Position numbers and translations under genes: made by a program. Shown piece after piece: positions 59,614 to 64,000 of a DNA stretch of 64,000 nt; position 1 is the first letter of the stretch, and the number at the start of each line of letters is the position of its first letter. Source of the DNA: UBA12087 sp964370815. GTDB taxonomy: Bacteria > Chloroflexota > Anaerolineae > Anaerolineales > Villigracilaceae. Where the stretch lies: contig CAYJKQ010000001.1 in the NCBI GenBank assembly GCA_964370815.1, positions 124,001-188,000 of the forward strand. The letters run 5' to 3'. The notes beneath the pieces were generated by a model. The model ran no database searches. It had not been told where the DNA came from and saw only the letters and a program-made list of their open reading frames with translations.

Positions 59614-60957
59614 ATGAAACATAAAAAACCACCCGTTCCCGTCATTGTGCTTCTGATCGTTGCCATAATGGTAGGCGGATACTATGGCATCAAGGCCTTG
59701 ACATCGAAAACGACCGTAAAGGTTATGGTATCAGGTACGATTGAGGCTACCGAGATCACGATCTCTCCCGAAATTCCGGGTAAGGTTGCCGAGGTATTTG
59801 TGCAAGAAGGAGCGCAAGTCAAAACTGGTGACCCACTTTTCCGGTTGGATGATAGTTTGTTACAAGGTCAGCGTGTCATTGCGGTCGCTGCGCTTAATAC
59901 AACAACTGCTGCCTCTGCCAGTGCTATGGCAGCCATTGAGACTGCCCGATCAAATTACAACCTGGCTTTGGATGCTGCCAGGCTGGAAGCAGTTACCATT
60001 CGAACCATGGATTGGGTTTCTAACACCTTGTCCGGTTATTCTCTTGCGGGTGGTTACTTTACTCAACAAGAACTGTTGATGGCAGCCAGAGCAGAAGTTG
60101 ATGCGGCACAAATATCTCTGGATGCTGCCTCAGATGAGCTCAAGAATAGCCTTGCATCTTCAACCAGCAAAGAGTTTACAGATGCAGAAGCCGAATTATT
60201 GGCTTCCCGTTTAGCGGAACAAACTGCCCAGGATGTCCTGGTACGTTCAAAAATTTCATTAAATACTGATTTGATCAATCTGGCCCAGGTTGCTTTCGAT
60301 CAAGCAAAAACCGAAACGGAATCAGCCCAGACTGCATATGATGTATTAAGAGATAGCGATGCTGCCCAAACCATTATCACCGCTCGATTAAAATTATCGA
60401 TTGCTGAGGAGCGCTTCGAATCTGCTCAAGACCATCTCTTGAAATTGAAGTTTGGGGAAGCCTCACCAAAGCTTCAAGCTGTAACGGCAGCATTGGGTCA
60501 GGCTGAACTGGCAGCCGCCCAAGCAGAAGCCGCAATTTCGCAAGCTGAAGCTCAATTGGCTCTTATTGATCTGCAGATCAGCAAGGTGATGGTGCTGGCG
60601 CCAAGGGATGGAGTTATTCTTACCCGCTCGATTGAACCGGGAGAAATGGTCAGCGCTGCGGCTTCAGCCCTGAAGTTAGGTCTTTTAGATAACCTTAATA
60701 TCACTGTCTATGTACCGGAGGATATTTATGGTACCCTTTTCCTCGGGCAGGCAGCAACCTTGAAAGTTGACTCTTACCCTGGTGAATCTTTCTCTGCCAG
60801 TATCCTTCACATCGCAGACCAGGCTGAATTCACTCCGCGTAATGTTCAAACCGTGGAAGGTCGCAAAGCTACCGTTTTCGCTGTGCGATTGCAGGTCGAA
60901 GATTCCAGTGGGAAGTTAAAACCAGGCATGCCGGCTGATATTATATTTGATAAGTGA
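59614..60957 (+). CDS. HlyD/membrane-fusion adaptor subunit
   Basis: The ATG at 59614 has GGAG five bases upstream. The 447-residue protein has one N-terminal helix (VPVIVLLIVAIMVGGYYGIKAL), a lipoyl half-motif (VSGTIEATEITISPEIPGKVAEVFVQEGAQVKTGDPLFRLDD), a long alpha-helical hairpin rich in Ala, Glu and Gln (about 85-320), the second lipoyl half (VLAPRDGVILTRSIEPGEMVSA) and a beta-barrel. It links an exporter to the cell envelope. In a presumed monoderm organism its role in substrate export is less clear than in proteobacteria. Confidence 0.92.
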   Translation: MKHKKPPVPVIVLLIVAIMVGGYYGIKALTSKTTVKVMVSGTIEATEITISPEIPGKVAEVFVQEGAQVKTGDPLFRLDDSLLQGQRVIAVAALNTTTAASASAMAAIETARSNYNLALDAARLEAVTIRTMDWVSNTLSGYSLAGGYFTQQELLMAARAEVDAAQISLDAASDELKNSLASSTSKEFTDAEAELLASRLAEQTAQDVLVRSKISLNTDLINLAQVAFDQAKTETESAQTAYDVLRDSDAAQTIITARLKLSIAEERFESAQDHLLKLKFGEASPKLQAVTAALGQAELAAAQAEAAISQAEAQLALIDLQISKVMVLAPRDGVILTRSIEPGEMVSAAASALKLGLLDNLNITVYVPEDIYGTLFLGQAATLKVDSYPGESFSASILHIADQAEFTPRNVQTVEGRKATVFAVRLQVEDSSGKLKPGMPADIIFDK

Positions 60958-61041
60958 TGATTTTTTGTTGATACTAAAGTTGGATGGTAAAGAGTTGGAA
61001 ATTAAGTAGCTCTCAGGTCCTTGTGGAAGGTGACCAAAGTA

Positions 61042-61533
61042 ATGATTGTTAAGAATGAATTTTGGACAAAGATCAAGAATGTTCAACGCATCCACCAACG
61101 CTTGTATGGATCTGGTATGGGCTGGTTGGTTGGTTGGATCATCCTACTGTTGGAACATACTGGTCGAAAAAGTGGAAGACGTTATGCTACACCTCTTCAA
61201 TACGAAATTATTAACGGTTCATATTACGTTGGCGCAGCTCGTGGCACAAAAGCAGATTGGTACCGCAACATTTTGGTAAACCCTCAAATTCGGGTAAAGG
61301 TCGGCAGGCATGGATTTGATGGCTGGGCTGAGCCGATCACAGACCCCGGCCAAGTAATCACTTTCCTAAATTATCGGTTTAATAGGCATCCGCTCATGAT
61401 GGGATTAATGATGAAAATTCATAAACTTCCCATGCACCCGAGTGAAACCCAGTTAATAGGATTGGCAAAAACCCTGGCTATCGTCGTCCTGCACCCTGGG
61501 GAAACGATCAACGAAAAAAATGGAAACATATGA
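61042..61533 (+). CDS. Deazaflavin-dependent nitroreductase-family (DUF385-like) protein
   Basis: From the ATG at 61042 the protein is about 163 residues. It has the phrases LLEHTGRKSGRRYATPLQYEIINGSYYVGAARGTKADWYRNILVNPQIRVKVG, typical of the F420/flavin-binding split-barrel family of Ddn relatives. These bind F420 or FMN and reduce or exchange hydride with small molecules. Cofactor choice cannot be read reliably. The gene overlaps the ATPase fusion gene by 14 bases if the latter starts at 61520, so it is transcribed with the exporter. Confidence 0.8.
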   Translation: MIVKNEFWTKIKNVQRIHQRLYGSGMGWLVGWIILLLEHTGRKSGRRYATPLQYEIINGSYYVGAARGTKADWYRNILVNPQIRVKVGRHGFDGWAEPITDPGQVITFLNYRFNRHPLMMGLMMKIHKLPMHPSETQLIGLAKTLAIVVLHPGETINEKNGNI

Positions 61534-62968
61534 ATCTATGATTGAAACAAGGGGTTTAAATAAATCCTTCGGATCTGTACCAGCAGTTCATCAGTTAAAC
61601 CTGAGCATCGTAGCTGGTGAGATCTACGGTCTGGTCGGCTCGGATGGTGCTGGAAAGACAACGACACTCCGCTTACTGGTTGGTGCATTGCTCCCGGATT
61701 CCGGTCAAGTCACCATCTGTGGGTTTGTCCTCGACAAACAGGTGGAGCAGGCTCGTGCCCGGATCGGTTATCTTTCCCAACGCTTTTCAATGTATGAAGA
61801 CTTGACAGTCTTGGAAAATATCAGGTTCTTTGCAGAAGTGCGTGGTCTTTCACCTGCAGATTGGCGACCACGCAGTTTAGAGATCTTGGATTTCGTAGGA
61901 TTGGCTTCCTTCAAAGACCGCAAAGCAGGTTTGCTTTCAGGGGGTATGAAGCAAAAACTGGGGCTGGCTTCTGCACTTGTCACACAACCGAGTGTATTGC
62001 TTCTTGACGAACCCACCACCGGTGTTGATCCAGTCACCCGTCAGGATTTCTGGCAGCTTTTGGCAAAGTTGGTAGCGCATTCAGCGCAAGTGGCGGTCCT
62101 TATGACCACACCTTATATGGATGAAGCCACTCGTTGCAACCGTATTGGTTTCATGCAAAAGGGAAAATTGATTGCTGAGGGAACACCCTCACAATTGCGT
62201 GCCCAATTAAATGGACGTATTCTGGAGCTTCGTGGTAACCCTTTGAGAGATATTGCTAACCTGATTAATGCAGACATAGGAGTGGAAGATGTGCGCTTAT
62301 TCGGAGATCGGCTTCACCTGCGAACTTATCCGGGAAAATCAGCAAAGGTAATCAAACACTTGGAGACTTTAATTCCGGGAACAGGCTGCAAATTGGATTC
62401 CATCCGCCAAATTCCTGCCAATCTGGAAGATGTGTTCATCCTTCTTTCTGAACAGGAAGTAACTTCTGACCAAGAGAAATCTGAATTACCAGAGGCTCAT
62501 ATTCAAGCACTAATTACCTTATTGGAACGGATTCCGCCTGAAGAATATAACTGGGTTCTGACAGGAAGTGCCAGTTTGCGCTTGCAGGGGATGAATGTAC
62601 CGGTTCGTGATCTGGATATCGAATGCGACTCGCTGGATATTCGCAAAATTGAACAGGCACTATCTGAATTTATCACCATCCCGGTTCATCTTTGGGAATC
62701 CGAATGTATCCGTTCTTTGGATGGTAAAGCCCTGATCAACGGTATTGAGATCGAATTGATAGCTGATATGGAAATTCTGAAAGCGGACAACAGTTGGAAA
62801 AGAATCATCGAATTTGACGAGAAAATCTGGCGAAATTGGCATGGTTTTCAAGTACCTCTTTTGCCATTGACTTTTGAAGCGGTTGTGTACAAAGAAATGG
62901 GTCGTGATGAAAAAGCACTTCTAATTCTCGATACCATTCAACGTATGGAAGAGGTCAAACTTGACTAA
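61520..62968 (+). CDS. ABC ATPase fused to nucleotidyltransferase-fold domain
   Basis: The 482-residue protein has an ABC ATPase in its first 310 residues (Walker A GSDGAGKTTTLR, signature LSGGMKQKLGLASALV, Walker B VLLLDEPTTGVDP), then a linker, then from about 325 a domain with LTGSASLRLQGMNVPVRDLDIECD (G349-S, D364 and D366) and GIEIELIADMEI. The second part has the GS-x-D-x-D layout of the minimal nucleotidyltransferase superfamily. Such a fusion is odd for an exporter ATPase. It is not a frameshift artefact, since one frame is open throughout. The start could also be 61538 (MIETRGL); neither has a clear ribosome site. Confidence 0.85.
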   Translation: METYESMIETRGLNKSFGSVPAVHQLNLSIVAGEIYGLVGSDGAGKTTTLRLLVGALLPDSGQVTICGFVLDKQVEQARARIGYLSQRFSMYEDLTVLENIRFFAEVRGLSPADWRPRSLEILDFVGLASFKDRKAGLLSGGMKQKLGLASALVTQPSVLLLDEPTTGVDPVTRQDFWQLLAKLVAHSAQVAVLMTTPYMDEATRCNRIGFMQKGKLIAEGTPSQLRAQLNGRILELRGNPLRDIANLINADIGVEDVRLFGDRLHLRTYPGKSAKVIKHLETLIPGTGCKLDSIRQIPANLEDVFILLSEQEVTSDQEKSELPEAHIQALITLLERIPPEEYNWVLTGSASLRLQGMNVPVRDLDIECDSLDIRKIEQALSEFITIPVHLWESECIRSLDGKALINGIEIELIADMEILKADNSWKRIIEFDEKIWRNWHGFQVPLLPLTFEAVVYKEMGRDEKALLILDTIQRMEEVKLD

Positions 62969-63872
62969 GCCGGTTGTCCAGGTCGAGGAGTTGACACGTT
63001 ATTTTGGTGAATTTCTGGCTGTTGATCATGTCTCGTTTACGATCGCAGCCGGAGAAGTCGTTGGTTATTTGGGTCCCAATGGTTCAGGCAAAACCACTAC
63101 AATCCGTTTACTATTGGGATTATTGCAACCCAGCGGAGGAGTGGCAACTGTTGTTGGCTTTGATGCCTTCCATCAGACCGAAGAAGTACGCAAACGCTGT
63201 GGCTATATGTCTCAGAAGTTTGCCTTGTACGATGATCTGACGGTGTTAGAGAACCTGGTTTTTTATGGGGGAATATATGGTATCCGTAATAAAAGGAATA
63301 TTCAAGGTACACTTGAAATGGTTGGTCTTGCTGGACATGAAACTGAATTAGCGCATGCATTGTCAGCCGGTTGGCGCCAGCGCCTGGCGTTGGGCATCGC
63401 CCTGGTACACCATCCGCAAATGCTTTTTTTGGATGAACCCACCAGCGGGGTAGACCCATCTGCCAGGCGCACATTCTGGGAACTGATCTATAACCTGGCT
63501 GAGCAGGGGGTCACTATAATGGTCACCACCCATTACATGGACGAAGCTGAATACTGCGGTCGTGTAGGTATGATGCGGGATGGCAGGCTTCTTGCCCTGG
63601 ATTCGCCGCAAAACTTAAAATCCAGTGTTATCCCGGGAAAGATTTGGGAAATCTACACGGATTCGTTGTTAGAGGGCTTGGAAAAGCTTCCTTTGGTTTC
63701 AGGAGTTCTGCGGGTGGGTCTCGCAGGTGATCACCTGCGTCTTATTCTCGAACCAAATTTGGATAAACCAGGTTTAGAATCATCCATCCTTAATTTGGGT
63801 CTAAAAAATGTCAGACTTGAGCCTGGCGAAGCTAACCTTGAAGATGTGTTCCTGGCTCTAGCCAGGGGGTGA
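62961..63872 (+). CDS. Second ABC export ATPase, TTG start
   Basis: The start is a TTG at 62961, overlapping the previous gene by eight bases, with GAGGT five bases upstream. The 303-residue protein has Walker A LGPNGSGKTTTIR, a signature LSAGWRQRLALGIALV (LSAGW instead of LSGGQ), Walker B MLFLDEPTSGVDPSARR and switch VTTHYMDEAEYCGRVGMM. It forms an ATPase pair with the fusion protein, or each may serve a different permease; only one permease gene is in view. C-terminal residues form the usual regulatory tail. Confidence 0.9.
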   Translation: MTKPVVQVEELTRYFGEFLAVDHVSFTIAAGEVVGYLGPNGSGKTTTIRLLLGLLQPSGGVATVVGFDAFHQTEEVRKRCGYMSQKFALYDDLTVLENLVFYGGIYGIRNKRNIQGTLEMVGLAGHETELAHALSAGWRQRLALGIALVHHPQMLFLDEPTSGVDPSARRTFWELIYNLAEQGVTIMVTTHYMDEAEYCGRVGMMRDGRLLALDSPQNLKSSVIPGKIWEIYTDSLLEGLEKLPLVSGVLRVGLAGDHLRLILEPNLDKPGLESSILNLGLKNVRLEPGEANLEDVFLALARG

Positions 63873-63884
63873 GGATTACGAAAA

Positions 63885-64000
63885 TCATTTCTCCTTAATC
63901 GCTGATGTTATCACCCCTAATACTGCCACCCCAGATGCTGCCAGGAAGCCCATATCAATTCCAGTGAATAGAGCATCGATGGTTTCCGCAGCCAGGTGAG
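63885..64000 (-). CDS. C-terminal end of a membrane protein, cut by right window edge
   Basis: The minus strand reads 37 codons ending at a TGA (63887-63885). The visible sequence includes ETIDALFTGIDMGFLAASG and VAVLGVITSAIKEK, a hydrophobic helix followed by a short basic tail. That is the typical last helix and end of a transporter such as an MFS permease. It is convergent with the ATPase gene, 12 bases apart. The family cannot be named from this fragment. Confidence 0.45.
   Translation of the reverse strand, partial: HLAAETIDALFTGIDMGFLAASGVAVLGVITSAIKEK

Noticed and set aside
1..64000. CRISPR arrays, rRNA or tRNA genes
   Set aside because: I looked for regularly spaced repeats and for conserved rRNA or tRNA sequence in the gaps between genes and saw none; a tRNA in a short spacer could be missed without a covariance search.

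Overview
The window looks like a chromosomal stretch from an anaerobic, fermentative bacterium, most likely Chloroflexota class Anaerolineae. This is inferred from gene content, moderate GC, lipoprotein-rich secreted proteins, separate large-subunit methylmalonyl-CoA mutase, a Na+-pump decarboxylase and strictly anaerobic-type purine catabolism. It is not proven by a marker gene: no rRNA or tRNA was seen. About 50 protein genes fill almost all of it. There are no insertion sequences, phage genes or CRISPR arrays.

Layout. (1) 1-1468: a protein-tyrosine-phosphatase-like gene running off the left edge, a C_GCAxxG_C_C redox protein and a small membrane protein. (2) 1586-6709, minus strand: a five-gene operon that is the most unusual part of the window. 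It encodes a zinc-ribbon membrane protein, a DUF2207-like membrane protein whose cytoplasmic C-terminus is a Cys-Ala repeat, a PqqD-fused radical SAM/SPASM enzyme, a stand-alone PAS protein, and a second PqqD/radical-SAM-like protein that has lost all its cluster cysteines. I read it as a candidate peptide-modification system acting on the tail of a membrane protein. (3) 7077-13437: methylmalonyl-CoA mutase large subunit, CapA-like lipoprotein, CoA-binding protein, YcxB-like protein, methylmalonyl-CoA epimerase and TilS. (4) 13649-20887: a degenerate tyrosine recombinase with a loxP-like inverted repeat upstream, an LCP lipoprotein, a tiny secreted ORF, a GAF sensor kinase lacking the phosphoacceptor His, a TPR protein and a lipoprotein. 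(5) 20894-23283: mtaB and folD.

(6) 23521-49887: a purine-salvage/catabolism locus. It holds 8-oxoguanine deaminase, adenine deaminase, a GntR/UTRA regulator, two carbamoyltransferases (one ATCase-like, one knotted YgeW-like), carbamate kinase, a BMP-type nucleoside ABC transporter, xanthine dehydrogenase subunits, two PLP enzymes and a dihydropyrimidinase-like hydrolase. The logic is import of nucleosides, deamination and hydroxylation of the base, ring opening, and ATP recovery through carbamoyl phosphate and carbamate kinase. Perfect TTGTC-N-GACAA palindromes sit on the promoter of the deaminase operon (two copies) and on the promoter of a PLP enzyme 21 kb away (one copy), which suggests a GntR regulon. 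Interleaved genes (AI-2E exporter, glycosyltransferase, methyltransferase, SLC13 permease) have no obvious purine role.

(7) 50032-56706, minus strand: two tandem PlsC acyltransferases, a thiolase, and further on a complete four-subunit biotin-dependent Na+-translocating decarboxylase, probably methylmalonyl-CoA decarboxylase, which fits the mutase and epimerase of region 3. (8) 56915-64000: an MFS permease and an ABC export operon (ABC-2 permease, HlyD adaptor, deazaflavin-type nitroreductase, an ATPase fused to a nucleotidyltransferase-fold domain, a second ATPase), then the C-terminal end of a minus-strand membrane protein cut by the right edge.
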